The notes beneath the pieces were generated by a model, which was not told the origin of the DNA, searched no databases, and worked only from the letters and a program-made list of their open reading frames with translations. Position numbers and translations under genes: made by a program. DNA of 8,526 bases from Acidobacteriota bacterium (GTDB lineage Bacteria; Acidobacteriota; Terriglobia; UBA7540): positions 1 through 8,526 of the forward strand of contig JAJYHU010000256.1 of NCBI GenBank assembly GCA_021784615.1, read 5' to 3'. This document shows positions 1 through 5,608 of the stretch, piece after piece (within the stretch, counting starts at the first letter, position 1; every line of letters begins with the position of its first letter).

Positions 1-407
1 CAGTCGAAACCCTTGCCGTCCCGCGAGTAAGGCTTAAAGTCGTACGGTCCAAAGCGCAGCGAGATTCGGCCCCAACTGTTGGTGCGGCCTCCCAGCATGC
101 GGGACCGGAACCATGTGAAGTCGCTGCCGGGCGCATTGGTGTACGGCTCGCCGGGAACCTGCCATCCGCCCACGGCCGCCATGTAGGCGTCGAAGATCGT
201 GTTGGGGGGAACTTGCGCGCGATGCGGAGCATCGTAATACCAGGAGCCCCACTTGGACTGGGTCGCTGTGTCAAACCAGTCGCCCGCTTCAAGCATCAAG
301 CAGTTCGCCCCCGCCTGGGTAAGCACGTAGGCGGCGGTGCCGCCGCCCGCTCCTGAGCCCACAATGATGGCGTCATAAACCTTTGAATCCTTCTTCAGAT
401 TGGCCAT
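1..407 (-). CDS. GMC-family FAD-dependent oxidoreductase, N-terminal part (cut by window edge)
   Basis: This is the first 135 residues of a glucose-methanol-choline oxidoreductase, a flavoenzyme family that oxidises alcohol groups of sugars, polyols or sugar acids. The N-terminus begins MANLKKDSKVYDAIIVG and runs into the FAD-binding Rossmann motif GSGAGGGTAA (about residues 17-26), followed by the ribose-binding acidic residue in LEAGDWF. Further on, GGRTNSWGRISLRFGPYDF matches the family's second flavin-contacting block. The ATG at 407 is preceded by GAGGGA about nine bases upstream, a good ribosome binding site. There is no signal peptide. In the gluconate-dehydrogenase branch the large subunit is carried across the membrane with a Tat-signal partner, but no such partner lies upstream here, so location is open. 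The catalytic C-terminal His-His/Asn region lies outside the window and substrate cannot be predicted. Family assignment is firm. Confidence 0.93.
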   Translation of the reverse strand, partial: MANLKKDSKVYDAIIVGSGAGGGTAAYVLTQAGANCLMLEAGDWFDTATQSKWGSWYYDAPHRAQVPPNTIFDAYMAAVGGWQVPGEPYTNAPGSDFTWFRSRMLGGRTNSWGRISLRFGPYDFKPYSRDGKGFD

Positions 408-569
408 GGTGATAAGTCCCTCGCCTGGGTGTCGGTAGGTTGAATTCAATACGGAGGCGCGTCGCGGGCTGGTCCTGAATACCTTGGACTCGGCTTGGTG
501 GCGTACCAATTTGCTGCATCCACTAAACCGCCAAACTATCCCTTCGGCGGCAGGATTGCGGTGACCCTC

Positions 570-587
570 ATCACATCCCGGTGTGAT
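570..587. promoter_or_regulatory. Palindrome ATCACA-n6-TGTGAT, candidate operator upstream of the GMC gene
   Basis: A perfect 6-bp inverted repeat (570-575 and 582-587) with a six-base centre, TCCCGG, lies about 160 bases upstream of the GMC start. It has the geometry of a dimeric regulator site. The arms are oriented opposite to the Crp consensus (TGTGA-n6-TCACA), so it is not called a Crp site. A very similar sequence is found at 5589-5604 in front of the efflux operon. The regulator is unknown. Confidence 0.4.
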
Positions 588-717
588 CTTTTATGCCGTT
601 TTTGCCCTTCGGCGGTCGAGAACCGTTTCTGTGTGAGATTGCGCGAGGCATTCCGGCGCATGGGCCCGGGGTGCGGCAATCGGGCCAACGCCCCAAGCGC
701 GCCAATCGAAAAATTGC

Positions 718-800
718 GGCCGGGGCGCCGGCGGAATTCTCTTGACAAAATGGACTGCGGTATGCTACAGTGCTAGTCCATGCTGGCCGGGCGCCGGCGG
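718..800. repeat. Two GC-rich near-identical elements flanking the promoter-like sequence
   Basis: GGCCGGGGCGCCGGCGG (718-734) and GGCCGGGCGCCGGCGG (785-800) are identical except for one extra G. Each contains an inverted repeat GCCGG-n4-CCGGC or GCCGG-n3-CCGGC. They lie 67 bases apart, one just upstream of the TTGACA box and one just past the predicted start of transcription. A paired operator is possible; a local duplication of GC-rich sequence is the alternative. Confidence 0.5.
742..771 (+). promoter_or_regulatory. Promoter-like sequence with no gene downstream
   Basis: TTGACA at 742-747 is a perfect -35 box. With an 18-base spacer it is followed by TACAGT (766-771), a fair -10. Transcription would start near 778 and run rightwards into the A-rich repeat region, where no supportable gene exists, and then against the operon at 1061-3053. 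A 34-codon frame starting at 813 is the only short reading frame downstream and resembles nothing known. The product could be a small RNA. Confidence 0.4.
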
Positions 801-882
801 GGGTTGGCAGCTATGGCAGAACGGCTTTTCGGAATGACGCGCGCCAGGAGTTCTCAGCAATCGGCTGGAAGCTCAAAGCAAG

Positions 883-902
883 AAAAAAAGAATTCTTTTT
901 TT
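883..902. repeat. 20-bp perfect palindrome A7-GAATTC-T7
   Basis: Seven A, GAATTC, seven T form a perfect palindrome with no loop. CTCAAA (872-877) and TTTGAG (900-905) offer a competing pairing around it. A protein-binding or bent-DNA site is possible. It is a poor intrinsic terminator because the stem has almost no G-C pairs. Confidence 0.5.
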
Positions 903-925
903 GAGGAACGAAGCTAGGAAGTTGT

Positions 926-958
926 TGAAAACAAAAGGGGGCTGTGGAAAAAACAGCC
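926..958 (-). terminator. Possible weak intrinsic terminator of the symporter operon
   Basis: Read on the minus strand, GGCTGT (958-953) pairs with ACAGCC (945-940) across a seven-base loop. It is followed by CCC and then a T-rich run, TTTTGTTTT. The stem has only six pairs and three C separate it from the T run. It lies about 100 bases past the stop codon at 1061, a reasonable place for the end of the transcript. Confidence 0.3.
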
Positions 959-1060
959 GAAACGAACCGAAAACGAAGCTAAAACAAAGCTGGCCAAGTT
1001 GTTGAAAATAAACAACAGGCTAAAAAACGAAGCTAAGAAAATCGGAGTTTCGGCGGCCGC

Positions 1061-1279
1061 CTACCGCGACGACTTTCGGGGTCTGAACAGGTGGACGAAA
1101 AGCGCCCCGATCACGATGAGAAGAGCGCCCCACCAGACCGTTGAGTGAAGATTCGCCAGGACCGTGTCAGGGAGATGGTTCCATTCAATGATGCCGTCAG
1201 CCAGAATCAGGACGCCATAAATCAGCAGCAGTACTCCCACAAAGAACCAGACCGGAATCATCCGGCGTCTCTCAGCCAT
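1061..1279 (-). CDS. Small two-helix membrane protein next to the SSS symporter
   Basis: This 72-residue protein begins MAERRRMIPVWFFVGVLLL. It has two hydrophobic segments, roughly residues 8-28 and 48-66, joined by a short polar stretch with an Asn-His pair. The ends are basic (AERRR and RPRKSSR), which by the positive-inside rule places both in the cytoplasm as a helical hairpin. The ATG at 1279 has AGGAG nine bases upstream. It starts 64 bases after the symporter stop on the same strand, so the two are probably co-transcribed. Function is unknown. Some SSS symporters have a separate small membrane subunit (the DUF4212 type), which has a similar size and layout; that comparison is by analogy only. 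It could equally be an unrelated small membrane protein. Confidence 0.75.
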   Translation of the reverse strand: MAERRRMIPVWFFVGVLLLIYGVLILADGIIEWNHLPDTVLANLHSTVWWGALLIVIGALFVHLFRPRKSSR

Positions 1280-1343
1280 TCCTGTGCTCTCCTCTCTTCG
1301 GCTCCGTCATCCCGTGCCGCCCTTGCGAGAAGGCTCGATGTTT

Positions 1344-3053
1344 TTACCAGAAGATCCATTGCAGCGCCAGCAACAAGACCATGGCCACGCCCGCCCAGAA
1401 GATGGGGCGCTTCACCAGCGGCAGATGGCCTTCGCTCGGCAGTTCGGTTTCTCCATAAACCAGCCCGGCCAGTTCCGCGGCGGGCCTGGGGCGCGTCATC
1501 AGGCTGATCCCGACGGTGACGCCGACGCAAATCAGCCACGACCACAACGCGCGGTACATATCCTCCGCCATCATCTTGGCGTGGCTCGAAAGCGCCACGA
1601 TGCTGATCGCCGGAGGGTAGAACTTGACCACCAGAAACATTCCGACGGACGAGAGCGTGCCGGCCAGCAATCCCCAGAAGGCGCCCTTGCCCGTGGTCCG
1701 CTTCCACAGCATGCCCAGAATCACCGTGCCAAAAAGCGGCGCGATAAAGAAGCTGAACAGCGCCTGCACGTAATCCATGATGCTGGCAAAGCCCATCACG
1801 GCGTAGGCCGCGCCGATGCTGACGATGAGCCCGATCAGCGTGCACCAGCGTCCCATCGACACGTAGTGCGAGTCACTGGCGTCTTTGCGGAAAAACACCC
1901 GGTAGATATCGTAAGTCCAGACGGTGGCAAAGGCGCTGACGTTGCCCGCCATTCCGGACATGAATCCCGCCACCAGAGCGGTGATGCCGAGCCCCAGCAG
2001 GCCCGGCCCGCAGTAGCGCGCCAGCATCAGAGGCAGGACCTCGTTGTAACTGTGCTGTCCCGGACGCATGACGTCCTGCGGCACCAGGTGATAGGGCAGG
2101 ACCGAAAGGGCCAGCAGTCCCGGCAGAATCACGATGAACGGCACCGCCATCTTGAAGAACGCTCCGATGATGGGAGCCATCTTGGCGGAACGCAGGTCCT
2201 TGGCGGCAAGCACACGCTGAACCACCAGGAAGTCGGTCGTCCAGTAGCCCATGCCCAGGACCGCTGTCAGCCCGAAGATGATTCCCGTCCATTGGATGCC
2301 CATCGGATTCGTCGAGAAATGCCCCAGCCCGCGCCACAGATGCGTAAGGTCGACGCCGGGAAAGTTCTCGTGAATCCGCGCCACCATTCCGGACCAGCCG
2401 CCGGTTTCTACCAGTCCCAGAATGGGAATCAGCAACGCCCCCAGCCAGATCAGGAAAAACTGGAGCACTTCGTTGAAAATGGCGGAGAACAAGCCGCCCA
2501 TCGCCACGTAAACGCCCACCGTCAGCGAAGAGACCCAGATGCTGAAGTGGATATTCCAGCCGAGCACGACTTTCATCACCACGGCCATGGCGTACATGTT
2601 GACGCCCGACATCAGGATGGTCATCACGGCAAAGGTGACAGCGCTCAGCCCGCTGGTGGCCCGGTCAAACCGAAGATTCAAATATCCCGGCACCGAATGC
2701 GTTTTCGAGATGTAGTAGAACGGCATCATGATGATGGCCAGGAAGAGCATGGCGGGAATGGCGCCGAGCCAGTACCAGTGCGCGGCAAGGATGCCGTACT
2801 GATAGGCCGCTCCGGCCCAGCCCAGCAGTTCGAGCGAACCCAGGTTGGCCGACAGGAAACTCAGCCCGGCCACCCAGGCCGTCATCTCGCGCCCGGCAAT
2901 AAAGAAGTCTTCACCGCTCTTGGCAAAGTTCTTGAGATAGAACCCGATGCCCAAAACCGCGATAAAGTAGATGACGATAATGGCAAGATCGAGCGGGCTT
3001 AAGGAAATGAGTTTTCCGGCCGCAGCAGCAGGCACAAGCGCAAATTGCATCAT
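1344..3053 (-). CDS. Sodium:solute symporter (SSS family, SGLT-like)
   Basis: An inner-membrane transporter of 569 residues that should couple solute uptake to the sodium gradient. The typical SSS order is visible: a first helix at about 21-40; the block GEDFFIAGREMTAWVAGLSF (47-66), which matches the family's conserved GR-motif after TM1; LGWAGAAYQYG (77-87); VGVYVAMGGLFSAIFNEVLQFF (179-200); and FMSGMAGNVSAFATVWTYDIY (364-384), the equivalent of the conserved T-x-DIY end of the sodium-site helix. Thirteen or so hydrophobic helices are expected, ending at ALQWIFW. I prefer the ATG at 3053 because AGGA lies seven bases upstream; a TTG at 3098 would add 15 residues but has no such site. Substrate cannot be read from sequence; a sugar or sugar derivative is the guess from the neighbouring isomerase. 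It is transcribed divergently from that isomerase. Confidence 0.92.
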   Translation of the reverse strand: MMQFALVPAAAAGKLISLSPLDLAIIVIYFIAVLGIGFYLKNFAKSGEDFFIAGREMTAWVAGLSFLSANLGSLELLGWAGAAYQYGILAAHWYWLGAIPAMLFLAIIMMPFYYISKTHSVPGYLNLRFDRATSGLSAVTFAVMTILMSGVNMYAMAVVMKVVLGWNIHFSIWVSSLTVGVYVAMGGLFSAIFNEVLQFFLIWLGALLIPILGLVETGGWSGMVARIHENFPGVDLTHLWRGLGHFSTNPMGIQWTGIIFGLTAVLGMGYWTTDFLVVQRVLAAKDLRSAKMAPIIGAFFKMAVPFIVILPGLLALSVLPYHLVPQDVMRPGQHSYNEVLPLMLARYCGPGLLGLGITALVAGFMSGMAGNVSAFATVWTYDIYRVFFRKDASDSHYVSMGRWCTLIGLIVSIGAAYAVMGFASIMDYVQALFSFFIAPLFGTVILGMLWKRTTGKGAFWGLLAGTLSSVGMFLVVKFYPPAISIVALSSHAKMMAEDMYRALWSWLICVGVTVGISLMTRPRPAAELAGLVYGETELPSEGHLPLVKRPIFWAGVAMVLLLALQWIFW

Positions 3054-3437
3054 GGGTAATTCCTGTGAAAGATTCCGTGGGCGGTCAAGCCCCAGCAATG
3101 CCCAAAGTGAAACAGCAAGATGGCATGTTCCTTGATTTAGTTCAAGTGTGAATTTAACAATGGACGAATTTTCCGATAAAATTTCTGCGATAGGCCTTCA
3201 AAGTGAGGCGGGATGTTTCAGCGGGCGGCGGAATCCGATTTGCAGGTTCGCTCCTCCGGAAACGCGCTCCGCGGCGGCGCGGCAAAAATCCGTTTGTGCC
3301 TTGCCGAGCCATTCTGTATTATCGCGGGGGCAGTTTGCGGGGCGGACATCAGGAACCACGCTTGCCACCTTACAGCTTGCAACACCGTTCTGCGCCCGGA
3401 CGGACGACAGTCTGACAAGAACATCAGGGAGAACACC
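3054..3437. promoter_or_regulatory. Divergent control region between symporter and isomerase genes
   Basis: This 384-bp stretch has no gene of its own. It must hold the promoters for both flanking genes. Two inverted repeats lie near the symporter side: CTTGA-n6-TCAAG (3131-3146) and AATTTT-n5-AAAATT (3167-3183), either of which could bind a dimeric regulator. A promoter for the isomerase is proposed at 3294-3322. For the symporter I see only weak candidates on the minus strand, such as TTGAAC overlapping the first palindrome, without a good -10. Confidence 0.45.
3294..3322 (+). promoter_or_regulatory. Candidate sigma-70 promoter for the isomerase-like gene
   Basis: TTGTGC (3294-3299) and TATTAT (3317-3322) are separated by 17 bases. 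Transcription would start near 3329, leaving a leader of about 110 bases before the ATG at 3438. The -10 is good and the -35 moderate. Confidence 0.4.
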
Positions 3438-4358
3438 ATGAATCGACGCACCTTCAACAAGATCATTACCGGAGCGGGACTCGGCGCCGGCCTCGCCGCC
3501 TCGCCTTCTTTCCCTCTTGCAGCATCAGCGCAAACTGCGCGGGCGGAGAGTCCGGCCGTTCCATACAAAATCTCGATTATGTTGTGGACGGTTTTTCATC
3601 ATCTGCCCTTCGAGGAGCGGTTGGAAAAGGTTGCGGAGGCCGGATACCACGCGGTGGAATTGGTGGGAGAATACAAGAATTGGTCGAAGCAGGACTATCG
3701 CAGGTACAACCACAAAAAGCGGGCTCTCGGCATCACCTTTGACACCACCGCAGGGTTCAAGCACGGCATTGGCGATCCCGCCGTACGCCCGCTATTCCTT
3801 GAAGAGCTTCGCGGCATGTTCACCGTATGCGACAAGCTCGAATGCCCTCGCATGATTGTGATGTCGGGCAACGTGGTCCCCGGACTCACGCGCGCGGAAC
3901 AGCACGCAAGCTGCATCGAAGGCCTTAAGCGCGCCGCCGAATTGGCGGAGGGGAAAAACATCGAAATCCTTCTCGAGAACATCGACCCTGAAGAGAATCC
4001 CCGGTACTACCTGACCTCGGTCGCGGAAGGCTTTGAGGTCATCCGGGCAGTCAACAGCCCGCAGGTCCGGTTCCTCTACGACTTCTATCACGAACAGATT
4101 GCGGAAGGAAACCTGATCGAAAAGCTTGAGAAGAATATCGATCTCGTGGGCGTTTGCCACATTGCGGACGTGCCCGGCCGTCACCAGCCCGGCACCGGCG
4201 AAATCAACTACACGAATATTTACAGGAAACTTGTGGAACTCAACTATGACCGCTACGTAGCGATGGAATTCCATCCCACGGGCGATCCGGTGGCGACTCT
4301 CCGCACGGCGCGCCAATGGGCGCAAAATCCCGGCAGAGTCGCGTGCCGCCTCAGTTAA
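3438..4358 (+). CDS. Tat-exported hydroxypyruvate-isomerase-like TIM-barrel protein
   Basis: A 306-residue member of the sugar phosphate isomerase/epimerase (xylose isomerase-like) TIM-barrel family. The N-terminus MNRRTFNK carries a twin-arginine motif, followed by a Gly/Ala-rich hydrophobic stretch and a likely cleavage site after AASA (residue 31), so the protein is probably exported folded to the periplasm. The barrel starts at about residue 43. Likely metal ligands are Glu180 in LLEN, Asp215 in YDFYH, His241 in CHIAD and Glu277 in AMEF. The stretch HIADVPGRHQPGTGEINY (241-258) is highly characteristic of the hydroxypyruvate isomerase group, which interconverts hydroxypyruvate and tartronate semialdehyde. 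Export of such an enzyme is unusual for glyoxylate metabolism, so a periplasmic sugar isomerase or epimerase is an equally good reading. The ATG at 3438 has GGGAG six bases upstream; a longer upstream frame lacks these signals. It is divergent from the symporter gene. Confidence 0.9.
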   Translation: MNRRTFNKIITGAGLGAGLAASPSFPLAASAQTARAESPAVPYKISIMLWTVFHHLPFEERLEKVAEAGYHAVELVGEYKNWSKQDYRRYNHKKRALGITFDTTAGFKHGIGDPAVRPLFLEELRGMFTVCDKLECPRMIVMSGNVVPGLTRAEQHASCIEGLKRAAELAEGKNIEILLENIDPEENPRYYLTSVAEGFEVIRAVNSPQVRFLYDFYHEQIAEGNLIEKLEKNIDLVGVCHIADVPGRHQPGTGEINYTNIYRKLVELNYDRYVAMEFHPTGDPVATLRTARQWAQNPGRVACRLS

Positions 4359-4382
4359 ACCGGCCTCATCATCCTGCCGCTC

Positions 4383-4610
4383 TCAGAGCGCGGGATTCTT
4401 GAACCGCACGGGCGGCGGGACTTTTTGAGCGCCGTTCACCGCCCGCAGAAAGTCGAAATCGCAACCTTCATGCGCTTGCAGAATATGACCGAGAAACATC
4501 TTGCCGTAACCGCGGGCGTAGTGCGGCGAGAGGGCCGATTGCTTGATCACCGCGCCCGCCGGGGCCAAATTGCCCCGCGGAATCGCCGCCGTTTGCCCGC
4601 AAGCCGGCAA
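4383..4610 (-). pseudogene. Remnant of an IlvD/Edd-family (sugar-acid) dehydratase with internal deletion
   Basis: Reading leftwards from about 4600, the translation contains IPRGNLAPAGAVIKQSALSP. This resembles the conserved GNLAP-x-GAVIK-x-SA block of dihydroxy-acid and sugar-acid dehydratases such as arabonate dehydratase. It passes directly into HYARGYGKMFLGHILQAHEG and then CDFDFLRA, which resembles the family's extreme C-terminus, and ends at a TGA at 4383-4385. In intact proteins well over 100 residues separate these blocks, and a long N-terminal part with the Fe-S cysteines should precede the first. Both are missing: upstream the frame soon meets a stop near 4656 and there is no ribosome site or ATG. 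The intact enzymes dehydrate aldonic acids to 2-keto-3-deoxy acids. The gene is convergent with the isomerase-like gene, 24 bases apart. Assignment rests on recognised motifs, not a database search. Confidence 0.6.
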
Positions 4611-4720
4611 CGAAGGACTCAGGAAAACAGAGGAAGGTGGATTCGATGCAAGAACTACTCAAGGCCTTCAGGGTTCATGGCAAGGAAGGGCTTTGTTCCG
4701 CAGGCTGGGCATATGGTTCT

Positions 4721-4760
4721 CTGCCGCGCCACCGAGCCGCGAACGCCGGCAGCGCGGCAG
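4721..4760. repeat. Inverted repeat with 9-bp arms downstream of the PEGA gene
   Basis: CTGCCGCGC (4721-4729) and GCGCGGCAG (4752-4760) are perfect inverted copies around a 22-base loop. They lie in the gene-free stretch 4611-4852 between the dehydratase remnant and the PEGA gene. No T run follows on either strand, so it does not look like a terminator. It could be a dispersed palindromic element or a structured 3' end of the PEGA transcript. GCCGG(C/T) words recur at 4602, 4744, 4792 and 4836. Nothing else is recognisable in this stretch. Confidence 0.4.
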
Positions 4761-4852
4761 CGGAAAAACGGCCAACGCCAGTGGTCTCAAGGGCCGGCAG
4801 GCTTCCTCTCCAGAATCATCAAGGAGCGGAGAGAAAGCCGGTTCAAGAAAAA

Positions 4853-5317
4853 TTACCAATCCGGTTTAAGATTGGGATTCACATTAAGAGACGAATTCGC
4901 AGAGACGTCAAAAGTCCGCAGCCACTCGCGATAGCCCCACTTCTGGATTGATAGAATATGCTTGCCAGCGGGTATCTGAACAGTGGTCGGCGTATGCCCC
5001 AAGAAGTACCCGTCAACCACAACGTCAGCGCCGGACGGCACCGACTTAAAATCGACGATATAAGTCTTGGCAGACTTCCCAGCCGTCAAGCCGGGATTCG
5101 CTTCTTTCGTGTAAGTCAGATAACGGGGAGCTTGAGGCTTGTTTTCCTCATCCGCATTTTGCTTCCCATTCTGGCTAGGGTTTTGCTGCTGCGGGTTGGC
5201 GGTGTTCTGGCCGTTCATCTGAGGGGTCATTTGTTGACCGCCTTGTCCCTGCGCCCAGGAGGTCACTCCAAGAAAGCAAATTGCAACGATGCTAAGAATC
5301 CATATGCGATGCCTCAT
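4853..5317 (-). CDS. Secreted PEGA-domain protein
   Basis: A 154-residue protein with a Sec signal peptide (MRHRIWILSIVAICFLGVTSWA, cleavage near residue 22) and no lipobox cysteine. Residues about 23-63 are a Gln/Asn-rich low-complexity linker. The rest is a single PEGA domain: FKSVPSGADVVVDGYFLGHT (about 91-110), then the core block in which TPTTVQIPAGKHILSIQKWGY matches the family's G-x-TP-x-x-x-x-x-PG-x-H-x-x-x-x-x-x-GY pattern. PEGA domains are small beta folds found outside the cytoplasm, often appended to enzymes or surface proteins; here the domain stands alone. The ATG at 5317 has AAGGAAGG just upstream. It is a single gene on the minus strand, divergent from the efflux operon. Role unknown; a binding or envelope-surface function is a guess. 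Confidence 0.85.
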   Translation of the reverse strand: MRHRIWILSIVAICFLGVTSWAQGQGGQQMTPQMNGQNTANPQQQNPSQNGKQNADEENKPQAPRYLTYTKEANPGLTAGKSAKTYIVDFKSVPSGADVVVDGYFLGHTPTTVQIPAGKHILSIQKWGYREWLRTFDVSANSSLNVNPNLKPDW

Positions 5318-5432
5318 CGTACCTTCCTTTCTCTGTGCATCATCAATCTATTAGCGGCAGCTTTGGACAACACCCAGCGCCAACTTTATCGGGTTCCCTA
5401 TTTATTGAAACGAATCAGTTCAAGGCGCATCT

Positions 5433-5464
5433 ATTATACATGGCCTTATTACCACATTATACCA
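5433..5464 (-). promoter_or_regulatory. Twin -10 elements, candidate promoter(s) of the PEGA gene
   Basis: On the minus strand TATAAT occurs at 5461-5456 and again at 5438-5433. The first is preceded by TGG, giving the extended -10 form TG-n-TATAAT, which can work without a good -35; none is evident. The leader to the ATG at 5317 would be roughly 110-135 bases. Confidence 0.4.
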
Positions 5465-5578
5465 TAGAGGATCAACAAGAAGTGCAAAATCGAACACTAG
5501 GCATCCTTTCGCGGCATTCCAAATCAGCATACCATCAAATTCTAAAGCGGCGACACGTTGCAGTGGTAGCAGATCCGC

Positions 5579-5608
5579 GTGACTGACGTCACATCCGAAT
5601 GTGATAAG
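5579..5608 (+). promoter_or_regulatory. Candidate promoter and overlapping operator of the efflux operon
   Basis: TCACAT-CCGA-ATGTGA (5589-5604) is a perfect 6-bp inverted repeat centred about 53 bases upstream of the TolC-family start. GTGACT (5579-5584) and GATAAG (5603-5608) could serve as -35 and -10 with an 18-base spacer, and the -10 is preceded by TG-n. The palindrome would then fill the spacer, the classical position for a repressor. TGACGTCA (5584-5591) is a second, overlapping palindrome. The promoter boxes are weak; the palindrome is clear. Confidence 0.35.

Larger units (their letters stand above)
865..1045. repeat. A-rich, T-poor tract with repeated words AACGAAGCTA and AAGTTGTTGAAAA
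   Basis: AACGAAGCTA occurs three times (907-916, 972-981, 1026-1035). AAGTTGTTGAAAA occurs twice (919-931, 996-1008). AAAACGAAGCT at 970-980 is followed directly by AAAACAAAGCT at 981-991. Hairpins form at 940-958 (GGCTGT/ACAGCC) and 998-1016 (GTTGTT/AACAAC). Counting 941-1040 by hand gives 50 A and 11 T in 100 bases, very unlike the flanking GC-rich genes. It lies just downstream of the symporter operon, so on the minus strand it would form a U-rich 3' untranslated region. Confidence 0.6.
408..1060. other. 650-bp gene-free region with palindrome, promoter and A-rich repeats
   Basis: No convincing gene is present on either strand between the GMC start and the stop of the small membrane protein. 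From left to right it holds: an 11-bp direct repeat CCCTTCGGCGG (540-550 and 605-615) bracketing a palindrome (570-587); two near-identical GC-rich elements (718-734 and 785-800) bracketing a promoter-like sequence (742-771); and an A-rich tract (about 865-1045) with repeated words and hairpins. I could not find a good -35/-10 pair for the GMC gene. Confidence 0.6.

Noticed and set aside
570..587. A Crp/Fnr binding site
   Set aside because: The arms read TCACA...TGTGA, the reverse arrangement of the Crp consensus TGTGA...TCACA, so the resemblance is only superficial.
495..776. A 93-codon plus-strand frame in the gene-free region
   Set aside because: It runs through the palindrome, the direct repeats and the promoter-like sequence, is Arg/Cys/Pro-rich and has no recognisable homology.
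883..902. The A7-GAATTC-T7 palindrome as an intrinsic terminator
   Set aside because: The stem has only two G-C pairs and no loop, so it would not form a stable RNA hairpin before a U tract.
813..917. A 34-codon frame (starting MAERLFGMTR) downstream of the orphan promoter
   Set aside because: The ribosome site is weak, the C-terminal half is simply the A-rich repeat tract, and the sequence resembles no known protein.
865..1045. A CRISPR array
   Set aside because: The repeated words are only 10-13 bases, irregularly spaced (65 and 54 bases for one word, 77 for the other), and no cas genes are present.
1284..3002. A 572-codon open frame on the plus strand opposite the symporter gene
   Set aside because: It lies antisense to a clearly conserved symporter. 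The translation is His/Gln/Arg/Asp-rich low-complexity sequence without any recognisable domain, a typical shadow of a GC-rich gene.
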